Source: Flavobacterium sp. (GTDB lineage: Bacteria; Bacteroidota; Bacteroidia; Flavobacteriales; Flavobacteriaceae). Taken from it: DNA of 64,000 bases. The stretch lies in NCBI RefSeq assembly GCF_024710485.1, contig NZ_JANJUQ010000030.1:93649-157648 (forward strand). Reading direction: 5' to 3'. Below, in pieces: positions 52,057 through 61,363 of this stretch. The notes under the pieces are model-generated. The model ran no database searches and was not told the DNA's origin. It saw only the letters and a list, made by a program, of their open reading frames with translations. Positions within the stretch are counted from its first letter, which is position 1. Each line of letters opens with the position of its first letter. Made by a program: the position numbers and the translations under genes.

Positions 52057-52086
52057 AAAATCCTGAGCAATCAGGATTTTTTTTTG
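52057..52086 (+). terminator. Intrinsic terminator of ettA
   Basis: AAAATCCTGA / TCAGGATTTT, GCAA loop, T run. Confidence 0.92.
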
Positions 52087-52095
52087 AAAAAACTG

Positions 52096-52103
52096 TATAT
52101 TTG
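52096..52103 (+). promoter_or_regulatory. -7 element of the hybrid kinase gene
   Basis: TATATTTG, 18 bp before the ATG at 52122, just after the ettA terminator. Confidence 0.4.
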
Positions 52104-52121
52104 ATATCCTTAACTAACCTA

Positions 52122-54326
52122 ATGAATAAGAACAAACTAATTGGTTTGATTTTATGGTTGTTGTTTTCAATTATTGCTGTGCCAGCACAGGAGCATGAAG
52201 GTGAAAAAGCAGCTATAAAAAAACTACTCAATTTGGCTGTGGTCGATTTCGGTGAAGCGAAATACGACAGTGCTTTGGATTATTCTAAACAAGCCTTGGT
52301 CAGTTCTTTTGCTATAGATGACAACTTACTTATAGCACAATCCTATAACACCATCGGAGCCATTTTAAATGAATGTTCGGAAACGGATAAAGCGATTGAA
52401 TTTTATAATAAGGCATTGATTTACAATAAAAAAGTAAACAATGATAAGATGTTCAATTGGATTTACAGTAATCTCGGAAGTGTTTATTATTTCAACGATA
52501 TTGATGTAGCCAAGGGTATTAACTACTACAAGAAGGCACTTCATTATGCTTTGAAAATAAAAGATACCCTGCAAATTCGGTATACCAAACTCAATCTGGC
52601 CAGCGCATACTTTGCCATTGATCAATTTGATTTGGGCAATCAGGAAATCAAAGACATTAAAGAACAAATTTTAGCCGGAGAAGATGAAGAGGCTAAGATG
52701 TCGTTATATTTATTACTAGGTATTTATTCCAGTAACAACAACGAAAAAGAAAAAGGGGAAGCCTATTTTTTAACAGCCAAACAAATCGCTAAGAAAAATG
52801 GCTTTGATGCCTTTTTGGTGAATATATATGAGAATTTTGTCAGACATTACAAAAAGCACAACGATAAAGTAAAAACCAAGCTTTATCAACAAAAATTAGA
52901 TTCACTGGATAATATAGTCTATTCGGAAGAAAAGATTAATAATCTAAAAAAAGCGGCCAATCAAATCGAATTGCAAGAGTATAAAATGCAGTTGGAAAAG
53001 ATTGAATCTGAGAATGAAAAACACCAAAAGAGTTTAAAAGAATCCAAACTTGTTGTCATTCTTTTTATCATCATTTTAATCATATTATTGTTATTACTCT
53101 TAACACTTTACAAAAACGTTAAACTTCGGGAGCAAGCCAATCAGGAACTGTTGTTAGCCAATGAAGCACTCAAAGAAGCCAAGGAAAAAGCAGAAGAAGC
53201 GTCTCGATTAAAATCACAATTCGTCTCTACCATTACACACGAGCTGCGAACTCCTTTGTACGGTGTTATCGGAATCACCAACATCATTACCGATGAACAC
53301 AGAGAATTGGCCAATAGTCCGCATTTAAAATCACTCAAGTTTTCCGCCAAGTACTTATTGTCGCTGGTTAATGATATTCTTCAAATCAATAAGATAGAAG
53401 AAAAACGAGTGGTTTTGGAGAATTTAATTTTTAATCTTACCGATGAAATCACTACCATTCAAAATTCGGTAGAATATATAGCTGAAAAGAATAACGATAA
53501 ATTAATTATTGAAATAGATACTGCCATACCTGAGTTTTTAATTGGTGATAAATTGCGACTTTCTCAAATCATTATGAATTTGGTGAGTAATGCTTTGAAA
53601 TTTACCAAAAATGGAGAAGTGGCTTTGACGGCTGATTTGAAAAAAGTGGTCGATAAAATCTATTATATCGAGTTTAAAGTTAAAGATACCGGAATCGGCA
53701 TAGCCAAAGAAGATCAGGATAAAATCTTTGATAAATTTGTTCAAATCGAACGAAAAGAAGAAGATTATCAAGGCACAGGTTTGGGTTTGGCCATTGTTTC
53801 GCGCTTGGTTCAATTGTTTGATAGTGAAATTCACCTCGAAAGCGAAGAAAATGTCGGGACAACTTTTTCATTTACCATTGGCTTCGAATACGATGAAGAA
53901 AAATCAAAAGAAATCATCAATAATATTGAAGTCGATTTATCCGATAGCCATTTGTACAACATTTTGGTGGTTGAAGACAATAAAATAAATCAAATGGTGA
54001 CCAAAAAAATCATCCAAAGCAGTAATATGACTTGTACCATAGTGGATGATGGTTATGCTGCCATTGTAGCTTTGGAGAGAGAACGTTTTGATTTGATTTT
54101 AATGGATATCAATATGCCGTTAATCAACGGTTTTGAAACTACCCGTAAAATCAGGGAAAAAGGAATAGAGATACCGATTATTGCACTCACGGCGTTCGAC
54201 AAGCAGGAAGTCACCGAAGAAGCTATTTCGGCTGGTATGAACGATATTATGGTGAAACCTTTCGAGCCGTCAAAATTATTCCAAGTGATTAGTAATAACG
54301 TAAAAAACAGAGAAAGCGTTGATTAA
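52122..54326 (+). CDS. TPR-containing hybrid sensor histidine kinase
   Basis: 734 residues from the ATG at 52122; a TTG-type start 7 codons earlier sits on the terminator-to-promoter sequence. Signal peptide (ending PAQ), then TPR repeats in the periplasm (about 20-270: SYNTIGAILNECSETDKAIEFY, NLGSVYYFNDI), a coiled coil, one membrane span (LVVILFIIILIILLLLLL near 320), a kinase core (ITHELRTPLYGV, NLVSNALKF, DTGIGIAKED, GTGLGLAIV) and a receiver (LILMDINMPLING, KPFEP). No Hpt or output domain. Its stop overlaps the stop of the convergent DEAD-box gene by 4 bp. Confidence 0.9.
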   Translation: MNKNKLIGLILWLLFSIIAVPAQEHEGEKAAIKKLLNLAVVDFGEAKYDSALDYSKQALVSSFAIDDNLLIAQSYNTIGAILNECSETDKAIEFYNKALIYNKKVNNDKMFNWIYSNLGSVYYFNDIDVAKGINYYKKALHYALKIKDTLQIRYTKLNLASAYFAIDQFDLGNQEIKDIKEQILAGEDEEAKMSLYLLLGIYSSNNNEKEKGEAYFLTAKQIAKKNGFDAFLVNIYENFVRHYKKHNDKVKTKLYQQKLDSLDNIVYSEEKINNLKKAANQIELQEYKMQLEKIESENEKHQKSLKESKLVVILFIIILIILLLLLLTLYKNVKLREQANQELLLANEALKEAKEKAEEASRLKSQFVSTITHELRTPLYGVIGITNIITDEHRELANSPHLKSLKFSAKYLLSLVNDILQINKIEEKRVVLENLIFNLTDEITTIQNSVEYIAEKNNDKLIIEIDTAIPEFLIGDKLRLSQIIMNLVSNALKFTKNGEVALTADLKKVVDKIYYIEFKVKDTGIGIAKEDQDKIFDKFVQIERKEEDYQGTGLGLAIVSRLVQLFDSEIHLESEENVGTTFSFTIGFEYDEEKSKEIINNIEVDLSDSHLYNILVVEDNKINQMVTKKIIQSSNMTCTIVDDGYAAIVALERERFDLILMDINMPLINGFETTRKIREKGIEIPIIALTAFDKQEVTEEAISAGMNDIMVKPFEPSKLFQVISNNVKNRESVD

Positions 54327-55576
54327 TACCAACGCTTTTTATTTTTCTTTGACGCTACCGATTTTCTCGACTTACTTTCACTGTTCGTTTTCTTTTTATT
54401 TCTCAAATCGGGTTTAGCCTCGGGATTGGGAATACTTTCTTTCCAAGGAAACGGATGGTCTTTGATGATTTTTACATTAACCTTAATTAGTTTTAAGATG
54501 TCTTTCCAGTACACTTCTTCGTCTTTACCACAGAAAGAAATCGATATGCCGCCATTGCCGGCACGACCGGTTCTACCAATGCGGTGAACGTAGGTTTCCG
54601 GAATATTAGGCAAATCGAAATTGATTACGTAAGGCAAACTTTCAATATCAATTCCACGAGCGGCTATGTCCGTTGCCACTAAAACCGTAATCTCCTTGTT
54701 TTTAAACTGATCTAAAACGCGTTGGCGAGCGGTTTGTGATTTGTCGCCGTGAATGGCTTCGGCATTGACACCGTTTTTCTTCAAGGCCTTCACCACATTA
54801 TCGGCACCGTGTTTGGTGCGGACAAATACCAATACGTTGTTCAAATTTTGATTGCGAATCAAATGATATAACAACCCGCGTTTGTTCTCTTTATCAACAA
54901 AATATACTTGTTGTTCAATGATTTCGGCGGTAGATGAAATAGGAGTGACCGAAACGTATTCCGGATTATTTAAGAATGTATCGGCTAATTCGCGTATCGC
55001 CATCGGCATAGTGGCCGAGAACAATAGCGTTTGGCGATTATTTGGTGCCAATTTCACAATTTTTCTAACGTCATTGATAAAGCCCATATCGAGCATCAAA
55101 TCGGATTCGTCCAATACTAAAAAGTGCAAATGATCGAAATCTAAAAAACCTTGTTTGTGCAAGTCTAAAAGACGGCCAGGCGTAGCAATTAAAATATCAA
55201 TGCCCTTTTTCAATTGGTCAACTTGCGGTACTTGTGACACACCGCCAAAAATGGTCAACTGTCTTAAATTGGTATATTTGCCGTAGGTGTCAAAACTTTC
55301 TCCAATTTGAACGGCTAACTCTCGGGTTGGTGTCACTACTAAACAGCGAATTTGTTTGGTTTTTTTAGAGGAACCGACCATTCGGTGTAAGTGATGTATA
55401 ATGGGAATGGCAAATGCTGCGGTTTTTCCCGTGCCGGTTTGAGCACAGCCCACTAAGTCTTTTCCGGCTAAAACAATCGGAATGGCTTTTTCTTGAATAG
55501 GCGTGGGGTTGGTATATCCTTCTTCAAAAACAGCTCTTTGAATACTTTTGGATAATGATAAATCTTCGAATAACAT
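54323..55576 (-). CDS. DEAD-box RNA helicase with a DESD box
   Basis: 417 residues. Q motif TNPTPIQEKAI, Walker A AQTGTGKT (45-52), PTRELA, the motif II reading LDESDLMLDMGF (Asp156-Glu-Ser-Asp), SAT in LFSATMP, and C-terminal ARGIDIESLPYVINFDLP and HRIGRTGRAG. All other motifs are normal, so only the DEAD Ala is replaced by Ser. The C-terminus is Lys/Ser-rich (NKKKTNSESKSRKSVASKKNKKRWY), likely RNA-binding. It unwinds short RNA duplexes; a specific role cannot be read. It converges on the hybrid kinase with a 4-bp overlap. Confidence 0.92.
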   Translation of the reverse strand: MLFEDLSLSKSIQRAVFEEGYTNPTPIQEKAIPIVLAGKDLVGCAQTGTGKTAAFAIPIIHHLHRMVGSSKKTKQIRCLVVTPTRELAVQIGESFDTYGKYTNLRQLTIFGGVSQVPQVDQLKKGIDILIATPGRLLDLHKQGFLDFDHLHFLVLDESDLMLDMGFINDVRKIVKLAPNNRQTLLFSATMPMAIRELADTFLNNPEYVSVTPISSTAEIIEQQVYFVDKENKRGLLYHLIRNQNLNNVLVFVRTKHGADNVVKALKKNGVNAEAIHGDKSQTARQRVLDQFKNKEITVLVATDIAARGIDIESLPYVINFDLPNIPETYVHRIGRTGRAGNGGISISFCGKDEEVYWKDILKLIKVNVKIIKDHPFPWKESIPNPEAKPDLRNKKKTNSESKSRKSVASKKNKKRWY

Positions 55577-55632
55577 ATAATTTGTTTGCGATTAAGTACA
55601 AACCGCCACAAAGATAGGGTTTTATTAGTTAG

Positions 55633-55706
55633 GAGTTCAATGTTTCAAGTTTCGGGTTGCGAGTTTTGGGTTTCTGAATGAACTTTGAACTCGCAACTTT
55701 GAACTC
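55633..55706. repeat. Dispersed GTTTCGGGTT repeat copy 2 with paired arms
   Basis: GTTTCGGGTTGCGAGTTTT (55649-55667) matches 15086-15104. GAGTTCAA (55633-55640) pairs with TTGAACTC (55699-55706), TTGCGAGTT with AACTCGCAA, so the gap can fold. Confidence 0.6.
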
Positions 55707-55711
55707 GAAAT

Positions 55712-56749
55712 TTATATAAGTTCTTTTCTGGCTTTGATAAAATCGGTGACCAAGTAGCCAATGAGTTTTCCGATTAGATGATTGTTTTTTTCTTCGCCTA
55801 AATCGGGAGCACCTTCGCATATGTGTAAATAAGCCGCATTTTTATTTTTACCGAAGAAGTACACAAACTGGCGCAATTCTTCTATCGAAAAACCGCTCAT
55901 AGTCATAGCACTGCTGGCAATATTGGGCAAAGCATCCAAATCGATTTCAATCCCGTAAGCGTCGTTTTTAATGAAGTCGTAAGCCGTATTTAACTCTTGT
56001 TGGAAGTTTTTTTGTTGTCGAACTTTAATTTCATCGTAAGTGTTGTAGTTCACTCTGGCTTCTATTTTTTTCAGAATGTCGAGTACATTTTTAGAAGTAT
56101 AGTTTTCGTGCAAACCAAAAATGAAATACTTTTTAAGAAAACCTTCTTCGTAAGCGTATGAGAAACCATTGCCGCTGTGTCGCCCTTCTAAGATTCTGAA
56201 ATCAGAATGCGCATCAAAATTTATGGCATTGATGGGTTTTCCTAAACCTAAAGCCGTTCCTTTGATGTTGCCGTAGGCGTTGTTATGGCCGCCGCCAATA
56301 ATAATCGGCGTTTTTCCGCATTTGATGATGGAGGTTATCACATGAACTACTTCTTTGTCGATGCGTTCCACTAAAGTAGTCAGCAATTTACGGTCGGCCG
56401 TTTTGTGAAAATCCAAGTCCTTGGCTTCTTCCATTTCTTTGGAAATGTCAATTTTACCCAAAACCACTATTTGACTGCCTTTACAAAAGCGATTGTGTTG
56501 AATGTTGGCAATACTGCTGATGGCACTTTGCCAGGCAGAAGCCGCTCCTGGACGGCCAAAATTAGCTCTGACACCCACATCTTCCGGTATACCCAACAGT
56601 GCATATTTAGCGTCACAATTTTTGAGAAAGGTCATGCAGTTTTCGCCTTTCGGGATGGTCAGCATCTTTTCGCCAAACTTTACTTCGCCACTTCGGTGGT
56701 TGGTAACTTTGGCCAAATCGCTTATGGTAAAAGGAATGATACGCTCCAT
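55712..56749 (-). CDS. hutG: Formimidoylglutamase-like (arginase/ureohydrolase family)
   Basis: 345 residues. The ureohydrolase motifs are GGGHNNAYG near 154, NFDAHSDFRILEG near 180 (metal His/Asp), and EIDLDALPN near 274 followed by ICEGAP. HutG hydrolyses N-formimino-glutamate to glutamate and formamide in histidine degradation. The call rests on family similarity and on the nearby hutI (2 genes away, same strand); an arginase-like activity cannot be excluded. hutH and hutU are not in the window. Confidence 0.78.
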   Translation of the reverse strand: MERIIPFTISDLAKVTNHRSGEVKFGEKMLTIPKGENCMTFLKNCDAKYALLGIPEDVGVRANFGRPGAASAWQSAISSIANIQHNRFCKGSQIVVLGKIDISKEMEEAKDLDFHKTADRKLLTTLVERIDKEVVHVITSIIKCGKTPIIIGGGHNNAYGNIKGTALGLGKPINAINFDAHSDFRILEGRHSGNGFSYAYEEGFLKKYFIFGLHENYTSKNVLDILKKIEARVNYNTYDEIKVRQQKNFQQELNTAYDFIKNDAYGIEIDLDALPNIASSAMTMSGFSIEELRQFVYFFGKNKNAAYLHICEGAPDLGEEKNNHLIGKLIGYLVTDFIKARKELI

Positions 56750-56817
56750 TTTAGTGTTAAAAATTTCTCAAAAATATAATATAATGGGGAATTACACGTT
56801 ACTATGTTAAATATTAT

Positions 56818-56825
56818 TACTTTTG
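56818..56825 (+). promoter_or_regulatory. -7 element of the coiled-coil gene
   Basis: TACTTTTG, 21 bp before the ATG. Confidence 0.45.
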
Positions 56826-56846
56826 CTCTAATTAAATCTATAACTT

Positions 56847-57731
56847 ATGGAAAATCAAAACGGTAACTCTAAACTGAAAGCAATTATTGCCATTTTGGCT
56901 ATTTTATTAGTTGGTAGTTTGATTTATATTTTCAAACTGACTTCTGATGCTGAAACTCTTGAAACTACTATTGTAGAAACAAAATCGGAAAAAGAAAGTG
57001 TGCTCAAAGACTTGGAAACGTTGAAAGCTTCCTACGATGAGGCCATTGCCGAAAACACTACTATGTCGGATGAATTAATTGCTGAAAGAGAAAAGGTTAC
57101 CAAGTTAATAGCCGAGTTAAAAGCTTCAAAAGGTGATAATGCTTCTTTGAGAAAATACAAAGAACAATACAAGACTTTGGAGCAAAAGATGAAAAACCTG
57201 ATGCAGGAAGTTGAAGTATTGAAAGCTCAAAATCAAGAGTTGACTACTAATTTAGATAGCACTAAAGTAGTTTTAGAAGATTCTAAAAAGTACAATCAGG
57301 TATTGGTTGGTCAAAACGAAGAATTGGCAAAAACTGTTGAAAAAGGTCAAAAATTATCGGTAACCAATTTAAAAACGGCGGCTTACAAACAAAGAAGTTC
57401 CGGTAAACAAATTGAAACCGACAAAGCCAGTCGTGCCGATTTACTTCAAATCAGTTTTACCATTGCTGAGAACAAAATCGCCAAATCGGGAGATAAAGTA
57501 TACTATGTTCAGGTAATTGACGCTAAAAACAACGTGTTAGGTGATAAAGCTACTATTTCTTTCGGCGATACATCATTGACTTACAGTTTCACTACCACGG
57601 TTAAATATGAAAACAAAACCGTTGATGTGAAAGAGCAATTACCGGGTAAAGATTTTCCAAAAGGAACTTACTTTGTAAATGTATTCGATAAAGGAGAATT
57701 GGTTTCTAAGAGCAGTTTCTCTTTGAGATAA
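56847..57731 (+). CDS. Membrane-anchored coiled-coil protein of unknown function
   Basis: 294 residues. A single N-terminal span (AIIAILAILLVGSLIYIF at 13-30), a long coiled coil (about 30-170, heptads such as YKEQYKTLEQKMKNLMQE) and a C-terminal beta-rich domain (YYVQVIDAKNNVLGDKATIS, YSFTTTVKYENKTVDVKEQL, FPKGTYFVNVFDKGEL). No signal peptidase site, so anchored in the inner membrane with a periplasmic domain. Flanked by two hut genes on the opposite strand; no link to histidine use is visible. Confidence 0.72.
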   Translation: MENQNGNSKLKAIIAILAILLVGSLIYIFKLTSDAETLETTIVETKSEKESVLKDLETLKASYDEAIAENTTMSDELIAEREKVTKLIAELKASKGDNASLRKYKEQYKTLEQKMKNLMQEVEVLKAQNQELTTNLDSTKVVLEDSKKYNQVLVGQNEELAKTVEKGQKLSVTNLKTAAYKQRSSGKQIETDKASRADLLQISFTIAENKIAKSGDKVYYVQVIDAKNNVLGDKATISFGDTSLTYSFTTTVKYENKTVDVKEQLPGKDFPKGTYFVNVFDKGELVSKSSFSLR

Positions 57732-57753
57732 TCGATTCCGATAAACATAAACT

Positions 57754-57786
57754 AAAGTCCTTCGTTCATTCGGAGGACTTTTTTTA
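57754..57786. terminator. Bidirectional terminator
   Basis: AAAGTCCTTCG / CGGAGGACTTT stem with one G-T pair, 6-nt loop, T run; between the coiled-coil gene and hutI. Confidence 0.88.
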
Positions 57787-59022
57787 TGAAATCAATTTAC
57801 CGTTAAGAAGTACTTGTTCGACCGGATTGCTGCCAAAAGCATACGGAATTTCATAAAAAGAATTCAACGGTTTAGTAATAATCAAATTGGCTTTTTTGCC
57901 CACCGTAATACTGCCATGTGTAGCCGATAAACCCATAGCATAAGCACCGTTGATAGTGGCCGCATTGATAGCTTCTTCCGGTGTCATTTTCATTTTGATA
58001 CAAGCTGTGGCAACCACAAAATTCATATTTCCTGATGGTGTAGTGCCCGGATTGAAATCGGTTGCCAAAGCTAATGGCAATCCGGCATTCAACATTTGTC
58101 TTGCCGGTGTGTAAGGAATACTGATGAAGAACGAACAACTCGGCAAAGCCACTGGCATGGTTTCGGTGTTTTTTAAGACTTCAATATCTTCTTCGGTTAC
58201 AATTTCCAAATGATCTACAGAAAGTGCCTTATGCTTCACGCAAGCGGCAATTCCGCTAATAGCAGTAAATTGGTTCACGTGGATTTTAGCCTGCAAACCG
58301 TATTGTTTCCCGGCTTCCATGATGCGTTCGGTTTCGGCTACCGAAAAATAACCGGTTTCCAGGAAAGCATCAATGTAATCCGCCAAATTTTCTTCGGCTA
58401 TTTTAGGCAACATTTCGTTAATAATAATGTCGATATAAGCTGAATGGTTTTCTTTGTATTCTGTTGGAAAAGCGTGCGCGCCCAGGAACGTTGATTTGAC
58501 AGCAATCGGATAATCCTGAGCTAATTTTTTTATCACGCGCAACATTTTCAATTCGCCTTCTACCGTCAAACCGTAACCCGATTTGATTTCGATGGCGCCG
58601 GTGCCTTGTTGGATTACTTCTTCCAAACGCTTTTTTGATTGTTGGTAAATCTCATCTTCTGAAGTTTCGTTCAATCGTTTCGCTGAATTTAGGATGCCAC
58701 CACCACGCTGGGCAATTTCCTCATACGATAAACCGTTAATGCGATCCACAAATTCCTGCTCGCGATTCCCGGCATACACCAGATGCGTATGGCTGTCACA
58801 CCAAGAAGGAAGTACTATTTTTCCGGAGGCATCGATAGTTTTGTCAGGAGAGAGTTTCGGACAATTGTCCATATTGCCGAAAGCGGCTATCGTATCATCT
58901 TCTACCAATAGAAAGGCATTTTTTATCGAGGGTAAAATAGCCATCTCATTACCGGAAACTTTATCTATTGGTGTTTCGCGTACTTGCAGTAATTCTTTGA
59001 TATTGATAATAAGCGTTTGCAT
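57784..59022 (-). CDS. hutI: Imidazolonepropionase
   Basis: 412 residues. Metal-site CDSHTHLVYAGNRE near residue 75, IEIKSGYGLTVEGELKML, FLGAHAFPTEYKE, KIHVNQFTAISG and ALATDFNPGT near 322, followed by GKKANLIITKPL. All amidohydrolase ligands are present. It opens 4-imidazolone-5-propanoate to N-formimino-glutamate, the substrate of HutG. It lies on the same strand as hutG but separated by a rightward gene, so the two are not one simple operon. Confidence 0.93.
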   Translation of the reverse strand: MQTLIINIKELLQVRETPIDKVSGNEMAILPSIKNAFLLVEDDTIAAFGNMDNCPKLSPDKTIDASGKIVLPSWCDSHTHLVYAGNREQEFVDRINGLSYEEIAQRGGGILNSAKRLNETSEDEIYQQSKKRLEEVIQQGTGAIEIKSGYGLTVEGELKMLRVIKKLAQDYPIAVKSTFLGAHAFPTEYKENHSAYIDIIINEMLPKIAEENLADYIDAFLETGYFSVAETERIMEAGKQYGLQAKIHVNQFTAISGIAACVKHKALSVDHLEIVTEEDIEVLKNTETMPVALPSCSFFISIPYTPARQMLNAGLPLALATDFNPGTTPSGNMNFVVATACIKMKMTPEEAINAATINGAYAMGLSATHGSITVGKKANLIITKPLNSFYEIPYAFGSNPVEQVLLNGKLIS

Positions 59023-59090
59023 GCGTTGATTTTTGGTAAAAATAGTTTGAAAAAACTAAATATGCTTAATTTTAAACAAATTTAGAATCC

Positions 59091-60161
59091 GTGAGAAAAA
59101 TTAAATACAAAAAGGGTAGAAAAGTACAGCCAACTTTTTTTGACTATACTGGTGTGCACAAACATACTAAGACAGAAATGCAATTGTTTGTTTACGATAC
59201 GAACGATTTGACCGAGTTTGATGAATTTTCCACTTCGCAATTGGGAAAATGTATGGCGTCTGATAAAGTCAATTGGCTAAACATTCACGGACTCAATGAT
59301 ACGGATGTTATTAAAGCTATAGGTGATTTTTTGCAAGTCGACAACTTTATGTTAGGCGATATTTTGAATACCACCAAACGCACTAAATTGGATGAATATC
59401 ACGAGGTGTTGTTCTTCAATATTAAATCGTTATTGCCGGTAGAAAACAGCGATAATATCAATGTTGAACAGATAAGTTTTTTGTTGAAAAATGGCATTTT
59501 GGTTTCGTTTCAGGAAAAGCGAAGCGACTTTTTTACACACATTCGCGAACGCATCCGAACGCACTCCGGTATTGTAAGAGATAAGAAAGCTGACTATTTA
59601 TTGTATTTGTTACTCGATGCCGTGATGGAGAATTTTTACATTACTATAGAGAACGAAGAAGATCGTGTAGAGGAACTGATCAATCTTTCTAAAACAAGTA
59701 CCAGTCCGCAAATATTGGAACAAATTGAAAGACATCGGGACAATTTTAACTTTTTGAAACGGTCGATTATTCCGTTGCGCGATTCATTGTATTCCATCAA
59801 AAGTATCAAAGACGACAATGTGTTTAATACGATTGAACACGATAACTACAGCTTCTTTTCGCGTTTGCATCAAAAGTGTTTGGAATTGTTGGAGCAAATT
59901 GAATACGATTTGACTTCGCTCGACAGTGCGTCAAACTTTTATTTCTCGGCCCAAAACCAAAAGATGAATCAGGTAATGAAAACGTTGACTGTCGTTTCGG
60001 TATTTTTTATGCCGTTGACTTTCATTGTAGGTATCTACGGAATGAACTTCGACAACATGCCGGAACTCCATTGGCAATACGGCTACTTTTTAGTGTTGGC
60101 CTTTATGTTGATTTTGCTCTTGGGAATGATTTACTACTTCAAAAAGAAAAAGTGGTATTAG
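59091..60161 (+). CDS. corA: CorA-family magnesium/cobalt transporter
   Basis: 356 residues. N-terminal cytosolic domain with a long helix; the two C-terminal spans hold the signature GMN in FIVGIYGMNFDNMPE near residue 323. It forms a pentameric channel for Mg2+ in the inner membrane. Start is GTG (MRKIKYKKGRK). The 3' end overlaps the nhaA stop by 4 bp (TTAG). Confidence 0.92.
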   Translation: MRKIKYKKGRKVQPTFFDYTGVHKHTKTEMQLFVYDTNDLTEFDEFSTSQLGKCMASDKVNWLNIHGLNDTDVIKAIGDFLQVDNFMLGDILNTTKRTKLDEYHEVLFFNIKSLLPVENSDNINVEQISFLLKNGILVSFQEKRSDFFTHIRERIRTHSGIVRDKKADYLLYLLLDAVMENFYITIENEEDRVEELINLSKTSTSPQILEQIERHRDNFNFLKRSIIPLRDSLYSIKSIKDDNVFNTIEHDNYSFFSRLHQKCLELLEQIEYDLTSLDSASNFYFSAQNQKMNQVMKTLTVVSVFFMPLTFIVGIYGMNFDNMPELHWQYGYFLVLAFMLILLLGMIYYFKKKKWY

Positions 60162-61300
60162 ACTTTTTGAGGTTTTAATATCGATTTTAAATACAATAAC
60201 CCGATTACAGCAGCTATCAACGACGAAACTAAAATCATGATTTTGGCATTGTCTATATGTTCACCGTCGGAAAAGGCGAGGAGTGTGATGAAGATGGACA
60301 TCGTAAACCCGATTCCGCCTAAAAAGCTGACTCCTAAGACAGATTTCCAGTTTAAATCTCTTGGTAAACGGCTAATCTTAAGTTTTACCGCTATATAACT
60401 GAGCAGCATAATTCCAAGAGGTTTTCCAACGATTAAACCCAGAGCAATACCTAAAGTGTAGTGATGACTCAAGGCATAATGCCAATCAGAATTCAAGACG
60501 ATAGCGGTATTGGCTAAGGCAAAAAGCGGCAAGATTACAAAGGCTACCGGTTTGTGCAAAAAATGTTGTAAGATATAAGAAGTCGATTTTTCATCGCCAT
60601 TACCAAAAGGAATCGCAAAAGCTAAGAGTACACCTGTAATGGTAGCATGTACGCCAGAGTTCAACATAAAATACCACATTACTACACCGCTAACCAGGTA
60701 TGGAATTAAGTTTCTGACTTTGAGTCGGTTCAAAACTAACAGAAATACAAAGATGCCTAATGCTATCATAAGGTTGGTTATCACCAAACCTTTGGAATAG
60801 AATATGGCAATGATTAAAATGGCGCCCAAGTCGTCAATAACGGCAAGCGCAGTTAAAAAAACTTTTAACGAAACCGGTACTCGATTGCCTAGTAACGAGA
60901 GTATACCCAAAGCAAAGGCTATGTCAGTAGCCATTGGAATTCCCGCTCCGGATTGGGTATCAGTTCCGTAGTTTAGAAACAAGTATAATCCCGCAGGAAC
61001 CAACATACCGCCTATGGCCGCAAATATGGGCAACAAAGCATTTTTGAGATTGGATAGCTCTCCTGCATACACTTCTCTTTCCAATTCCAAACCAATGAGT
61101 AAAAAGAAGATGGTCATTAACCCATCATTAATCCAATGCTCGACGGAATGATTTGCAATTTGGTAATGCCAAAGGTGAAGATATTCTTCACTTAAAAAGG
61201 AGTTTGTCAATAATAGCGAAAGTAGTGTACATAGAATCAGTACAAATCCACCGGCTCTTTCGCTTTCAAAAAAGTCTTTGAATAGTTTGGTAATCTTCAT
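60158..61300 (-). CDS. nhaA: Na+/H+ antiporter NhaA
   Basis: 380 residues, about 12 spans. The functional pair appears in FLTALAVIDDLGAILII near residue 150 (two Asp of the ion site), GAGIPMATDIAFALGIL upstream and the late KPLGIMLLSYIAVKL and LGGIGFTMSIFITLLAF. It exports Na+ (or Li+) for protons in pH and salt control. Its own -7 is not clear. Single gene, converging on corA with overlapping stop codons. Confidence 0.94.
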   Translation of the reverse strand: MKITKLFKDFFESERAGGFVLILCTLLSLLLTNSFLSEEYLHLWHYQIANHSVEHWINDGLMTIFFLLIGLELEREVYAGELSNLKNALLPIFAAIGGMLVPAGLYLFLNYGTDTQSGAGIPMATDIAFALGILSLLGNRVPVSLKVFLTALAVIDDLGAILIIAIFYSKGLVITNLMIALGIFVFLLVLNRLKVRNLIPYLVSGVVMWYFMLNSGVHATITGVLLAFAIPFGNGDEKSTSYILQHFLHKPVAFVILPLFALANTAIVLNSDWHYALSHHYTLGIALGLIVGKPLGIMLLSYIAVKLKISRLPRDLNWKSVLGVSFLGGIGFTMSIFITLLAFSDGEHIDNAKIMILVSSLIAAVIGLLYLKSILKPQKV

Positions 61301-61311
61301 GTTCCAAAGAT

Positions 61312-61342
61312 AAAAAAAAGCACCCGTTTTAGGGTGCTTTTT
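61312..61342 (-). terminator. Terminator of the PorE-like gene
   Basis: AAAAGCACCC / GGGTGCTTTT stem; on the minus strand a T8 run follows. Directed to the leftward transcript. Confidence 0.88.
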
Positions 61343-61363
61343 ATATCATTATTAGGAATTGAA

